NCBI RefSeq assembly: GCF_020382885.2
Contig: NC_058506.1
Span: 12,626,318 to 12,690,317, forward strand
Length of the DNA stretch: 64,000 nucleotides
Reading direction: 5' to 3'
From: Scatophagus argus
Lineage: Eukaryota > Chordata > Actinopteri > Scatophagidae
The notes beneath the pieces were generated by a model. It did not search any database. It saw only the letters and a program-made list of their open reading frames with translations, and was not told the origin of the DNA. Below, piece by piece: positions 36,731 through 49,713 of this stretch (position 1 is its first letter; each line of letters begins with the position of its first letter). A program made the position numbers and the translations under genes.

Positions 36731-39700
36731 ATGTCCTCTGCCATGGCAAAGCATGAGGCTGGGAGCACCAGCCCTGTGGTGCGTCAGATAGACAAGCAGT
36801 TTCTGGTCTGCAGTATCTGTCTGGATCACTACTGCAACCCCAAGGTCCTGCCCTGTCTGCACACCTTCTGTGAAAGGTAACTAACATTTGTGCTCTCTAC
36901 TTCAGTGGCAACTGGCAAATCTCCTAATTACCTGCACTTCCCTCAAGCCAAACCTGACACAAACCCAAGTCTCCACATGCCATCTGCTACATGAGGTTTT
37001 TCCTGGCCATGCTAAGAAGGCGGGACAAGGCACTTTTTAGCCCTTTCCCTACCAGTACTTATCCTCCCATCCAATTACAGAAGGATTCTTCTCATATTTG
37101 CGTGGTTCCTAATAGAGGAATCTCATCTATTGCAAATCCCTACACACAATTAAACAGCTCAGAGCACATCTCCTCACTGACAATAAATGCATTCCTCAGC
37201 ATCAGGCAATGCAGTCTGAGAAAAGGCTCATTGTTTGAAGCCACAATCACAATGCCTCAATCTACAGTTCCTCTAAAAGATGACACCCCTCAGGTGATAC
37301 TTATTCTTAACTTATTCTAGTCTTTTCCTGCTGAGCCAAGCAGCCAAGCAGTCAAAGTGGATGGACAATTACGAAGGAGGATATACTCAGAGGTAGAGAG
37401 GATAACTAGGATTATATTTCAGACTGGTTTGCTTCTAAACCTATCAAACAAATATTTATGGAATAGTTTTGAATAGCCACACAAAGTATGGGACAAATCC
37501 TTTTTCCATGCAGTGTGACGGACATTTGCCCACTGGAGGGCAAGTTTAATCCCTGGTTTAACTGGATGGCATGTGATCTGGAGCCCTGCTGAGGTGAACA
37601 GATTTTTTGTCTGGAGCTATAGATGATGTTGCCAGACAGATGTTTTAATACTTGATGGGTGCATGTAGCTTGGGGGGGTTTAAGGCTGACCTGGCAAACC
37701 CTCAATGGGCCCGGTCTGTTTAGTAGCACTGTGTCTCTTTTAATTTTGTTCCTCTTTTCCTCTTCCAGTGATTATCCATCACTGGGAAAGTAAACTCACC
37801 ATGCAGCTATTTCTTAGTATCCTCATTGTGTGCTCACTATTGAGAGATCATGATTGCTGCAGGTTATGCTACTGTTTCAAATTATGCCAAACAAATTGCA
37901 TCTCAGAGGCGTGTGGCTACTTGAGCTCATAATCATGATTGTACTTAGCAAGGATGTGTGCCGCACTATCACTGATTAGTCAATGAATCAGTTTAACAAA
38001 AAAATGATTTTCCCTGGTTTATATCTCTGCAAATAATGTCTTTTGTTTGTTTATTTTTTGTTTGTTTTTTCAACTGTGCTGAATGTGCTGGGAATTTTTC
38101 ATATTTGTCATTTTACAAACCAACAAGTACTCAAGTAGTTGCACATTGACGGATAACTCACAGAACAATAAAAATGATTACATGTGGGATTACAGCCCTT
38201 TTCACCATATATCTTTTTGAGCCTTTGGACCCCAGCTGGTTGTGTGTCTCACAAAACAACAGTTATTTATCCAGGCCTCAGAGTGTTTGACACAGTAGAA
38301 AGAGACTTTTGTCAAAGTCTTCCACTGCTCTCAAAAGCTCAAGACTGCAGTTTACAAAGCCTTGGTTGCCACAAGCCTGTGTGGTGTCATAAATTTAACA
38401 GAATGGCGTCAAAATGCAGTCCAAGCAGTTGTCAGACATCCTTGTGTACAATGACAACAGAGACTTATTCTCAACTCAGACCTCAGGTTTCTGACAGCAC
38501 TAAAACCAGAAGAGCAGTTGTACATCACATGCTGCATGGCAGCTGGGCTGTAGGCCAGTGGTGTGGTGTAATCTGAATGTTGTCGCTGAAATTTTCTTAC
38601 TGTGGTTTTGGCTTAGACTTGAAGGTGTCTGATGTTAAATAGATTGCCTCCTAATGATAACCAAACCCGCAGAACATCCTCAGCCTTCAGGTGCTGGTGG
38701 GCTGGATGTGTGACTGCTGCCAGGATGAGGCTAGGCCAAAATCCAAAACCTCCTTACAAACATGCACATGAACACACACATGCAGACGCATAAACAAGCG
38801 TGCAGCACACAAACATCCGTTCTGACTGAAGTCTTCAGTCTCTTTGCATCTCTGTTAGGCATATTAGTTTGTCAGCGATTCGCTTACTCAAAGAGAAAGT
38901 GTGTGTGTCTTCTCCTGAGGCTGTGGGTTCTGTCTATCGACTCTGGTTTACACTTTTCCCCTATTTGTTGTGACAGGAGCACTATTTAGGCCCTGTCTCC
39001 CAATTATGGTGATAAGGTGACAGCTCTCTCTCTTCCTCGAGTGTTTCCCATTCCTTCTCTCTCTGCTTTATTGGTAAATTGAATGTGACTAATAATTACA
39101 GGCTGAACAATGCAAAAGCTCAGGTAGATTTACTCTAATTTTTGCTTTCTTCATTTGCTTGTTGCCTCCCTCCAGCTGTCTCCAGAACTACATTCCCCCG
39201 GAGTCTTTGACGCTCTCGTGCCCAGTGTGTCGGCAGACGTCCATCCTGCCAGAAAAAGGAGTTTGTGCTCTGCAAAACAACTTCTTCATCACTAATCTCA
39301 TGGAGGTTTGAGTCATAATCCCTTTTTACCTCTGGTTGCACACAGATTACAGGAACAAAAAACAACAGACAGATGTTAACAACAAAGCAAAGACCGTTTA
39401 AAACAATTACAGACATTAGTCAAAGAAATAGGACTTATGGTCTGTCTTTCTGTACCGCTGCTTTCGTGAGAACCACATTTGGTGTTGAACAGAGGGAGAA
39501 CATTTTTATAGAATGAGGTAATTCTGGACTGTCCTTTCTTCTTCAAGGGGCTCTTTTTAGGGTTTGTTCTAAATTTAGGGTCATATAGTTTCTATCGGGC
39601 ATGTAAGGGTGATGATTAAGGTTAGCACTGGGGTATAGAGAGTGAATGTATTGAATGGAGGGTACTAAAAATGTACAGGAATGTGTGTTTGTGTCACGAA

Positions 39701-41571
39701 GAGAATGAAATCAACAATAGATTGCAAGGAAATTCAAATAGGACACATGGAACATACTATTATTGTGACTTGATGTTGGTTTGGGACCTTTGTTCCATAT
39801 CATTCTCTCCCTTTTCCTTTGCCTATTAATTGTCAAGAGTCAATAAAGTAAAAAGTGAGGATAAAACAGAAAAGATTATTGAAACTAGCTAACTGAAAAA
39901 CAGCGTCATAAATTTTGAAATTCTTTCAACCAGGTCCTTCAGCGAGACCCAGAGTGCTCGCGGCCAGAGGCCTGCAGTGTCCTGGAGTCAGTCAGCGCTG
40001 CGGCTGCAGGGAAGCCCCTCTGCTGCCCAAACCATGAGGGGAAGGTGGGAAGCTCTTCTGTGATGTCTCAGACTAGTTGTCGCCTTAACAAAGTTGCCCT
40101 ACCTCTTTCGTTTTCAGCAATAATAAATGTGAAAGCAGCACAGTCTTAAAATGTCTTACTTACATGCAAAGCCCAGCACGAGTGAGAGAGCAGTTTGTCT
40201 CCCCCTGCAGGTGATGGAGTTCTACTGCGAGTCATGTGAGACAGCCATGTGTTTGGACTGTACAGAGGGCGAGCACCGGGAGCATGTGACCGTTCCCCTG
40301 CGGGACGTCGTAGAACAGCACAAGGCTGTGCTGAAGACGCAGCTGGATGCCATACGCAGCAGGTGGGGACTTAATATGCCGATAAAGCTTCAAGAATATT
40401 TCCTTCACATCGGGTGTTCGGAAGCTTGCCCCAGATTTGGCATCTGCTGTTAAAGATCACTTATGTTATGTTGTGTCTGACATGTCAAAACATGGTAGTG
40501 TGTGGTACAGTAGAACAGGCTCATTTTCATTAGAATCAATAGAATTACACAGTTTTGTAGATAAAGAGCTGGTTCTTCATTGGAATATTACATTTTATAT
40601 CAGATTTATTACTCAGTCAAAGCTGTGACTTTTAAACTCTTGTGCTTCTTTTAGTTTCAGTTCTGCAGTTATTTGAAAGAAAACTTCACGCTGTGTCATT
40701 TTTCAGGCTTCCTCAGCTAACAGCAGCCATCGAGCTGGTCAGTGAGATCTCTCGCCAGCTGAATGAAAGGAAAACTGAGGCGGTAGCAGAGATTACCAGT
40801 ACGTTTGAAGAGCTGGAACGGGCGCTACATCAGCGCAAGACTGCCCTCGTTACAGACCTGGAGAACATCTGCAGCACGAAGCAGAAGGTTACCTATGTTT
40901 CACACATTCACATACATAGTATAGGCGTTTGCATCTTTACACACTGTCAGATGCACAAACACACACAGACATTTTACGAACAGGTAGTCAAACATGATCT
41001 GTCACGTCTCTCATTCCTGTCAACACAATTCAGCCTGCTGACTTAATGATTTTGACTTTTCCACTCATCCTCTGTCTCCTTGTCTTGCTCATTTGTGCTC
41101 TTTTCCTTCCTCCTTCCACTTACCTGAGTGCAGGTCCTGCAGGCTCAACTTTCATCTCTCCTCCAAGGGAAGGAACACATCCAGAGCAGTTGCAGCTTTA
41201 CAGAGCAGGCTCTCAGCCATGGCAGTGCTACTGAGGTGGGCTGGCAGATTTTAATTTGTAGAAGCAAGCTAGAAAATACATATGGGAGGCTATTGGGTGC
41301 ATTGCAGAAGTGTAGCAGGATGTGAGCTCTTTTTGTATTTAAAAAAATATTTATACAATAAAATACAACATGTGTCTTTTGCAAGTGTAGGTGCTGCTAG
41401 TTCAGAAGCAGATGAGTGAGCGGGTAACAGCACTGGCCCGACATGACTTCCCAGAGAGACCACATCAGAATGCACACCTGGATTGTCAGGTATTGACTGC
41501 GGACACTGACGTTTTGTTTTGTAAAAATGTGGGCGTTTTTTCTCACTTTAGCAGGGGGCCATTTCTCAAAG

Positions 41572-41624
<53 letters not shown>

Positions 41625-44600
41625 GAACATACATATTAAAGCTGCTTTAAGTGGTTTTTGAGAGATATTTTGACAACCTCTATCCCAACACGCTCACACG
41701 CACAGCCTTAATGTTCTAGCAGCTTGTTTATTGTTATCTCATTGCACTTCTGGCACTAAGTCCAATATTCAGTCTTCTAGTTTGTTCCCCACCAATTCAG
41801 TAATGAGAACAATGTCAAAGTCTTTGGCCTGATAGATACTTGATTCGCTTCACCAGCTGTGGTTTGTCCCTGCCACACGTGAGTTTTTTGGGGAGAGAGC
41901 AATGAGGGATATTGCAGTTGAAAATATTATATAGCTTTTGTGCTTTCTGCTCCAGGTGGAAACTGAAGGTCTGCGACGCTCCATCCAGAACTTGGGTGTT
42001 CTCATCACCACATCTGCTGTGGCTCACACCTCCGTCGCCACAGGAGAGGGTCTTCGCCATGCAGCAACTGGGCAACACCACACCATTACTGTGACAACAA
42101 AAGACAAAGTACTGTCTTCAAATTATTTAGCCTTCTTTTTGCTACATGTTCAGTGAAAACTCTGGATAAAGCAAACTTTTTTGTGTTTGCTTTGCATTAA
42201 CAACATGTTTCAGTTTTTCATTCAAATTTCATGCTGTTTTTATCTGTTTTTGCTGTTTTATTGTTCTTTTTCAAAAAGTCAGTTATTTTATGGTGGTCAT
42301 CAAGTCAATTTATAGGAGCAAATGTGATGTGTCCTGTAAAAAGTTCTGCCTTAGATGTTGAAACCATATGAATATTGCTTGAACAACAAGAGATTTAGGT
42401 TGGTCTGAAATTGATTCAGTGACCTTTCTTTGCAGGATGGGGAGTTGGTGCGGACAGGAAATGCTATTTTAAAAGCAGAGATAACGTCTGCTGACGGGAG
42501 CCGGGCTGCAGAAACAGAGATAGCGGACAATAAGAATGGGACGTATGAGGTGGGCTACACTTTACGCTCTGAGGGAGAGTACTCTTTTGCTCTGTCGCTA
42601 TACGGCCAGCCGATACGTGGCAGCCCCTTCCGCCTGCGGGCGGTCAAGCCCTCAGATGTGCCACAGTCTCCAGATGACGTGAAGAGGAGGGTGAAGTCCC
42701 CCAGTGGGACAGGGGGCCACATACGGCAGAAAGCAGTGCGACGGCCTTCCAGCATGTACAGCACCACCAAGAAAAAGGAGAACCCCATTGAGGATGAACT
42801 CATCTACAGAGTGGGTAAGACAGATGTCCCATCCAGGAGAGAAAGCCCGTACACTATACTTATGTATAGTATACAGGCTTTCATCATATCAGTATGATGT
42901 GGGCCTACATCACATTGGGAAAAGCACAAAATGTCCTCTATAAAGACAGCCTGCATTTTTTACCATATAAAATAAGTTTTTGGATTGATATCCTCTCCCC
43001 GAGGCAGCTACTGTTTTCATTCCATGCCGTTAGAATACAGATTGAAAATCAGCTTGCAGTGGGCTGATAGAAGAGGTGACATCCAGAAAAAACATTGCTT
43101 TCACAGTATGTTCTCAGGAGGTCAAAAAGCAGAGAACAAATATGGATGTTGTGAAAAGGGTAGCAGGAAGAATCGGTTCCCTACAAACTTATTACTAAAA
43201 TGTCCCTGCCATGCAAAGAATGTAACTTCTATAATTAGCTGCACAGCATGAGCAATTATTTTAGCCAAAACCAAAAATATTGCACAATGAGACAAAGATG
43301 AAAATATCAAATTTCATATTTACTCAGTGTGTTACTATTTATTTGTAAGGTTCCCGGGGCAGAGAAAAAGGGGAGTTCACAAATCTGCAGGGAATCTCCG
43401 CATCTGGTAACGGCAGAGTGGTGGTGGCCGACAGCAACAACCAATGCATACAGGTGAGACAGACGCAGGGACGAAGGTGCAACTGCAGCATGTGCAACCA
43501 TGTATGGTTACATAGAAGAGGAAAACACTTGATGACATGTTTCACTCAGAAAGATGCTCTTTGGTGAAAATGATTACAGATATTCTCCAATGATGGGCAG
43601 TTCAAGATGCGCTTTGGGGTCAGAGGTCGGTCTCCCGGGCAGCTGCAGAGGCCGACAGGCGTCACTGTGGACATGAACGGTGACATTGTGGTGGCCGACT
43701 ATGACAATCGATGGGTCAGCATCTTCTCCTCCGATGGCAAGTTTAAGGTGAGATCTCCAACAATCCATCCATTTTCTGTACCGCTTATCCATCAGGGTCG
43801 CTGGAAGGTGAGATCTCATAGCATGTAAATGGTACAAAAGATATGGTGTTTATTTGTTTGTGATTTCTTTCCCTATTGAAGTAAAAGAAAATCCTGCATG
43901 AACAACTGAAATTACTGCTCCAACATTAGCCTCATTCTTGCATAAAACTTGAAGAAATAGAAAAAGGACGCTCATTTACAAGAAAATTATTTCAAAGACG
44001 TTCACATCTTCACTTTCTTTCCTCCCTCACAGAATAAGATCGGAGCAGGTCGGCTCATGGGTCCTAAGGGTGTGGCTGTGGATAAAAATGGACACATCAT
44101 CACTGTGGACAACAAGGCCTGCTGCGTCTTCATCTTTCAGTCCAATGGGAAGTTGGTGACTAAGTTTGGAGGCAGGGGGACATCTGACAGACAGTTTGCA
44201 GGTGAGAAGGAGGCCTTAATAGTAGGCCTCATGTTAACACCGACAGGGAGCTCACAAACAATCCCCTCTCTCTCAAATGACTCTGTCAGCGGGGCAGCAA
44301 TGTCTGCCAGCTTTTAAAGTAACTCCTTCATGATATTTCCCCAATTTTGCACAATATATGGCAACACAAAGTACCATTTGGGCTCTACTATGCTTGAAAG
44401 AGTTCTGCAACATGTTTTGCAGCTTTCATTTCTCTACTGTACAGGATTTATGTAAGAAAATGTCCTCACTGTGATGTAGGTGCAGTTTAAAATGGCAAAA
44501 GCTTGTGGCAAAAGAATGAGGTGTATTGTCAAAAAGCTGTCTTTCTAAAACTGTCTTCATACAAAAACACATGCATGCAGTAAATAAAACTATCAGAGAG

Positions 44601-46399
44601 GAATAAATAACAATGATAACAATAATAAGGATGTTCCCAGTGCAGACCTGTGTGTATTTCTCTACTTTTGTTGAAACTTTTACAGCGAGTTTGAAAGAAA
44701 AAGAATATTGTTTGGTTCTCTCATTATATTTCTGAAAACCGATCAATGCATTACATCACATGCTGCATGCTGTTTAAAACAATAAGCCTGTATACATACA
44801 CATGTAGGCAAAGCCCCAGGCGTTACAGTGACTCCCTGCTTCCCTCCACAAACTGCACCTATGCTGAGCACCCTACTCTATTTTCTTCTTTGCTTATCTT
44901 TTATCTCTGACTACCAATTTTTCTTTCTTTCTTTCTGTTCTTCCTCCTGTTTTCAATCCAGAAAAACTTGGCCCAAACTTAAATAAATCTGGCTCAGTTT
45001 TCAGTAAGTACTAAGTGTGGCCTTGCTGCAACCTTAATCCCACAGTGCGGTGCCCTCTGTCTAACCCGACTCCTTGATTATGTCTCTGACCTCCTCAGAA
45101 TGTTGGATCAAGTACAACAATAATCAGAGATAAATCTGCACACACACATTGTGATAATCATTATTGCAATAACGAACATTTTGTCATGTGCAATGTGTTT
45201 TATTGTGTAGATGGCAATGAAAAGATCAGTGAATGATTTTCAACTGCTCCGACTCCAAATCTCCTAACCAAAACAATGAGTGTGACAAGATCTCATTAAT
45301 GTACAATTTCATATAAATAGCTAACCATAATACATTTTTATAACCATGCATATCTAAGACAATAAAACAGAGGAATGGAATCTGAGAGCCTTGAGCCTTG
45401 CCATTAATCTAGTGTAGTTTTAGTTACATTTTGATAGCCTAAAGAAACAGGAGATCAGTGGTGTAACTCAAGGCAAACCACAACAGCTAACCATAATATT
45501 CAACTATGTTTTGTAATTTCAGTTTTAGACACAACTAGTCAAACTTTGTGTTGGAACGACCCACTAACGTTGAAAGGAAATCATGCAAACCACAGCAAAA
45601 GTACAGCAAGTTTCCACAATAACTTTCCCCTCTCTCCTCATCCAGGTCCGCACTTTGTCGCAGTGAACAACAAGAATGAAATTATTGTGACCGATTTTCA
45701 CAATCACTCTGTGAAGGTAAGACATATCTTATGTCTCTGAAGCTGCCACAAGCATAACAAATGTTGCAGTCCTTCATTGTTATGTATTCCTTCATTATCA
45801 TTAAGACACATGTACATTTTAGTCTACGGCAATCAGGTGCCTTATGGAGATGTAGACAAAATGTGTTTACTGACTTCCTGTCCCAGGTGTACAGTGCAGA
45901 TGGAGAGTTCTTGTTTAAATTTGGCTCCCATGGTGAAGGCAATGGCCAGTTCAATGCTCCCACTGGTGTAGCTGTGGACGCCAATGGAAACATCATTGTA
46001 GCTGACTGGGGAAACAGCAGAATACAGGTGAGACAGTCTATATTCAGTCTACTTTCAATTATGCAACTTTAGGACAAAATTAATTTTAATTGATACAGCT
46101 TTGTTTTTAATCAGTGAGTATAAACACTGAGGTTTAGGTCACAAAGGAAAAGTTACATAAAATTATAGAGCTATGGAAAATGATGCTCAACGGTAAAATC
46201 TGATGCAACATGACCATGAGCCTTTGTGGGGTTTTTTCTATTCCAGGTGTTTGACAGCACAGGCTCCTTCTTATCTTATATTAACACCTCAGCAGACCCG
46301 CTGTACGGCCCCCAGGGCCTCGCCCTCACCTCTGACGGACACGTGGCTGTTGCAGACTCTGGCAATCACTGCTTTAAGGTTTACAGATATCTTCAGTAG
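36731..46399 (+). CDS. trim3: TRIM3, RING/B-box/filamin/NHL E3 ubiquitin ligase (complete, 15 coding exons, 752 aa)
   Basis: TRIM3 is a TRIM-NHL ubiquitin ligase of neurons and endosomes. Exons: 36731-36876, 39176-39305, 39934-40044, 40211-40362, 40707-40887, 41134-41235, 41391-41489, 41956-42108, 42436-42814, 43350-43453, 43580-43747, 44033-44201, 45646-45716, 45887-46027 and 46247-46399. All phases join and give 752 residues (human about 744). RING: C27, C30, C42, H44, C47, C50, C64, C67. The B-box lies near 123-160, the coiled coil to about 290, a filamin repeat ([16 protein letters not shown] onward) to about 433, and the NHL propeller from about 487 to the end, [26 protein letters not shown] and [11 protein letters not shown] favour TRIM3 over TRIM2. 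Translation may also start at the internal ATG 36743 (MAKHEAG), which has a good Kozak context. Residue 49 is Ser where mammals have Arg. Intron 11 has a duplicated donor (separate entry). Confidence 0.96.
39444..39712. repeat. Second, degraded dispersed repeat in trim3 intron 2
   Basis: It contains TTTTTAGGGTTTG, AAATTTAGGGTCAT, GATTAAGGTTAGCAC and a tail with ACAGGAATGTGTGTTTG. The layout of TTAGGG-like words resembles the repeat at 35066, but similarity is partial and the assignment tentative. Confidence 0.35.
41574..41624 (+). repeat. Compound (AT)n(GT)n microsatellite
   Basis: About 18 AT units followed by 7 GT units in trim3 intron 7. It is a probable polymorphic, hairpin-forming tract. 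Confidence 0.9.
43758..43804 (-). mobile_element. 5'-truncated retroelement tail with 13-bp target-site duplication
   Basis: The 47-bp insert reads on the - strand as a tail ending near GAAAATGGATGGATTG, a common fish LINE/SINE 3' end (GGATAAGCGGTACAG precedes it). It is flanked by the perfect direct repeat AAGGTGAGATCTC at 43745-43757 and 43805-43817. The repeat includes the last codon of trim3 exon 11 and its GT donor, so the insertion duplicated the 5' splice site. Confidence 0.85.
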
Positions 46400-48121
46400 A
46401 CTGAGGGAAGGCAACGCTGACATAACTCTTGCTTAGACTCCACATTCTGCCTGTACGCATAGAACTGCAACATTTCATTTAGTCTGTACAGCCTATCTGT
46501 AATTTGGAAGATCTAATATTCCGAACTTAAGACAGAAGTCTGAGAAAAATAAGTTTGCAAAAACATCAATCCCCCAAAAATTAAAATAAGTTAGTTATCT
46601 CAAAAAATACTGCCAGAAGTCTCATTAATTCCCTATCTGAGAGAAAGTACATCTCAAGAGACTATCCTGGTGACATAAAGGTTAATAAAAGGAAATAATT
46701 TAAAATAGCTACTCATAAGGTCTGTCTGCTTTAAACTGTCAGACATTTGTGTTGTGAGCCAAATCTGGAACTAGATGTTTCGGCTCTTTTTCCAACACGT
46801 AGGACCTCATCAGTAGATAGACCTGTCAGTCTGAAGTTAGTGAATTACTGCAATTTTTTGGGGCAGTGGAAACAGGCAACACTCTCAGCAACCAGCAAAC
46901 AAGGGAAGACACATGTTTCCCGGTGAGAAGGTGATGCTTTGTGGTTGAACAATGCTCAGGCCTTTCATCAAACACTGTCGCATGTCAGCGTGCTCCTAAA
47001 AAATGACCCAGTCATCACTGCCTTCAACTTCTCATCAGTAAATGCTAAAGAAACATATGCAGACAGGAATGTGTCTTTTTTTTTTATTACCCAAAGACAA
47101 GCATCAAAAAGCACAATAACAACAGAAAAACAAGGTTTGTAGAACATGACTGAACCAGCTCTTTAATATTAAGTTCAGTCCCTTCCATTAAGTTCACATC
47201 TATTAACCAAAACAAACTTATGATATTTGACCCTGCTACTTATTGCACTTTTGTGTATTCACCTCTACAACCTAATGTACATATGCATATTTAGGTGTAA
47301 ATATGAATTTGGTGTCCATATTATTTCACTATATAGCCTACTTACTCCAGCACTTAACAAATCAAGGACACTGGAACATATGCTAGTACAGTAGAAGGTA
47401 ACGCCAAGTAGTAGCCAACTGAAATGTGTTGCAGACTTCTATGGAACAAAGTTGTACACACATCGTTTGCTGTGTTTTATTTTTTCAAAGGACTTAATTT
47501 ATTTTTTATTTTCTTTTCTACATAATTTGTTCTACAAATTATTTTTCTAATTAGTGCATTTGGACTGTCTCCTCTTTGCCAAACATCGTTGTACATAGGC
47601 CTTGTAACTTGTAGCACTGAAATGCCGCTCGCTCGTCCGCCTCTTCCCAGAGTTCACATCCAGTTAAACCGTTAACTTTTCCTTCTGCCAAAATGTATTG
47701 TTGTAAGTTGTTGTTGCACAAAATACAAATATTCTAAGAGTTATATAGTTTGCAAGAGTAATATATGCCTCTGTGTATAGTTTAACATAATCAGAAAGTG
47801 TACTGTATATTACAATCATATTCTTGGTGTAGCCGACAAGCACCTTTATCATGGATTTTTGTATTCATTAGCTTGGTAGTTCAGTGTTCTGAAGGTTTTC
47901 GGCATGGCTCCTAGAGGATCACAACACCAGCCAACAAGCAGTGACGCATAATTTTTCACCTGTGATTTATGAATAAAGAGTCTGCCACCAACGATTGATC
48001 TGCATTTCCCATTCATTGGAAAACTCTGTGCTGACAGATTTAGTTGAATCCCCCCTTTCATAAATTGTGTTTATGTTTTTTTGTCTGGTTTTTCACCTGT
48101 AGCTGACCTACACGTGTGTGA

Positions 48122-48127
48122 AATAAA
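48122..48127 (+). terminator. Polyadenylation signal AATAAA, trim3
   Basis: AATAAA lies 1.7 kb after the stop, following an AT-rich 3' UTR. A second copy at 47972-47977 may be an alternative site. The 3' UTR therefore spans about 46400-48145 and I see no other gene in it. Confidence 0.55.
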
Positions 48128-48921
48128 AGGAGCACATATAAATAAAACACTACATTAAACCATCGTGTGAAACCTACTGAATACTACAAGAGGCTGGTCT
48201 TACAAGAAGTAATCACTACATTTATGTAATTATGAGAAAGGTATGATTGTAAATATTAAAGAATGACACTATAAATTGTTGTGCAAATGGTCTGTTTTGT
48301 GTAACAAGACTTCACTTATTGTATTAATTTTTTTCATACAAGGGGTGTTCTCTAGTGGAAAACTGTCAAATTACCCGCAAATATGATCAATTACACTATA
48401 TAGTCCTAATAGTCCTAATATAAATCTTAATGCTTCTGTAATCCAGTTAAAATATTGTGCATTTAAATAAGTTAAAATGTGTTAATTCATATGGACATGC
48501 AATGCATGGGGTTAAAAAGTTAAAGAAGATGTATATTACAAAGGTTAAAATGTGTACAAGAATATGTGTTTAAAAGGGTACCTATCTGTCGCTTGTAATA
48601 TTTAATTTTATTGTGAAGGGTCATTAATATTGTATTGTGAAGGTCCTGAGCGGAAATAGATGTGTTTTTGTTGTACAACTTGACCAGTCACCAGAGACGC
48701 GGTACCAAGAGGGGAAGACAATCAAATGTGTATGTAATCTGCACCACAGATTTTCAGCACGACAGTCTGTAACGGCACTGATTCTACATGTGTGTGATGA
48801 GCAGCTTGTAATATTTCAACCCGAAATTTGCTGTATGCCCTGCACCGTTTAATTAGCATTAGCATTCATTAGCACTATGAATGCACTGTATAGCAAATGT
48901 TTAGCTAACTCAGCTGATGCT

Positions 48922-49713
48922 CAGTCATACTCATTGCGCGGCTCGGGTGCCACATGTGGATCGTCAGGCTTTAATTGGCGGCTCGCATGGGAGCTTATAT
49001 CAATATAACACAGCCAATAGATTTTTTATGAGCCACATAAATATACAATGAACATTAGACTACAAACTCGCATTATATTTTTCCTTTAGCCATAATTTAT
49101 GTTGTTTCCAAAAGGGGGTAACTGCCAAATCTGGCAACGCAGCAGGCTTATTGCTTACAACAGCGGTTCACTTGACTGCTGTGCGTGCTTGCAGGTTACG
49201 ATAGCAACGCTAGCCATTAGCCGTATTAGCCGTTAAAATGGATCGTTTTCTAATAAAAAAGAGGACAAAATCAGACGAACAGACACGCAAAGGAGGAATA
49301 GTGAGGATAAAGTGAACATGAAGATGCCGGAGAGGGAACGAGCAGGCTAACGCAAGGTGTTCCAAGTAAAATACGAAAGGTGAACGCTATCGAGAGGAAA
49401 CAGGGAAACCGGCTGACCCATGCTCATCTTGAATGCCTTACCGTGATTGCAACAACAAACTACAAATACAACATCAAGAAAGTCAAGGACATGCATTCCA
49501 GCTTCCGTTCATCCCAGTGTTAAGGTAAATATGGTCTTAATTGAAAGTGTATTGGCTGTATTGTTTCTTTTTTTGTGGGATGACGAATTATGTAGAAATG
49601 TCTGTCTGCTTCAGTGACTTGGTATATTGTTGTAAAAGTGGCTCTCCTCTTGACTTTGCTTTCCCAATGTGGCTCTTGTAAAAAAAAACATAAAAACATA
49701 GTGAGGATCACTG
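48922..49713 (+). mobile_element. Internally deleted hAT transposon relic
   Basis: The left terminus CAGTCATACTCATT and the complement of the right terminus (CAGTGATCCTCACT) match at 11 of 14 positions and start with the CAG typical of hAT. The right flank CTCTAGTT resembles the hAT target consensus nTCTAGAn. Inside, an ATG at 49237 opens MDRFLIKKRTKSDEQ, the start of many domesticated hAT-like proteins. Near 49415 the sequence encodes RLTHAHLECL, from the hAT dimerisation region. The catalytic centre between is deleted and stop codons interrupt the rest, so it cannot make transposase. Confidence 0.7.

Noticed and set aside
43990-45645. Possible extra exon between trim3 exons 12 and 13
   Set aside because: The phase already joins 44201 (phase 1) to 45646, and known TRIM3 protein shows no residue gap.
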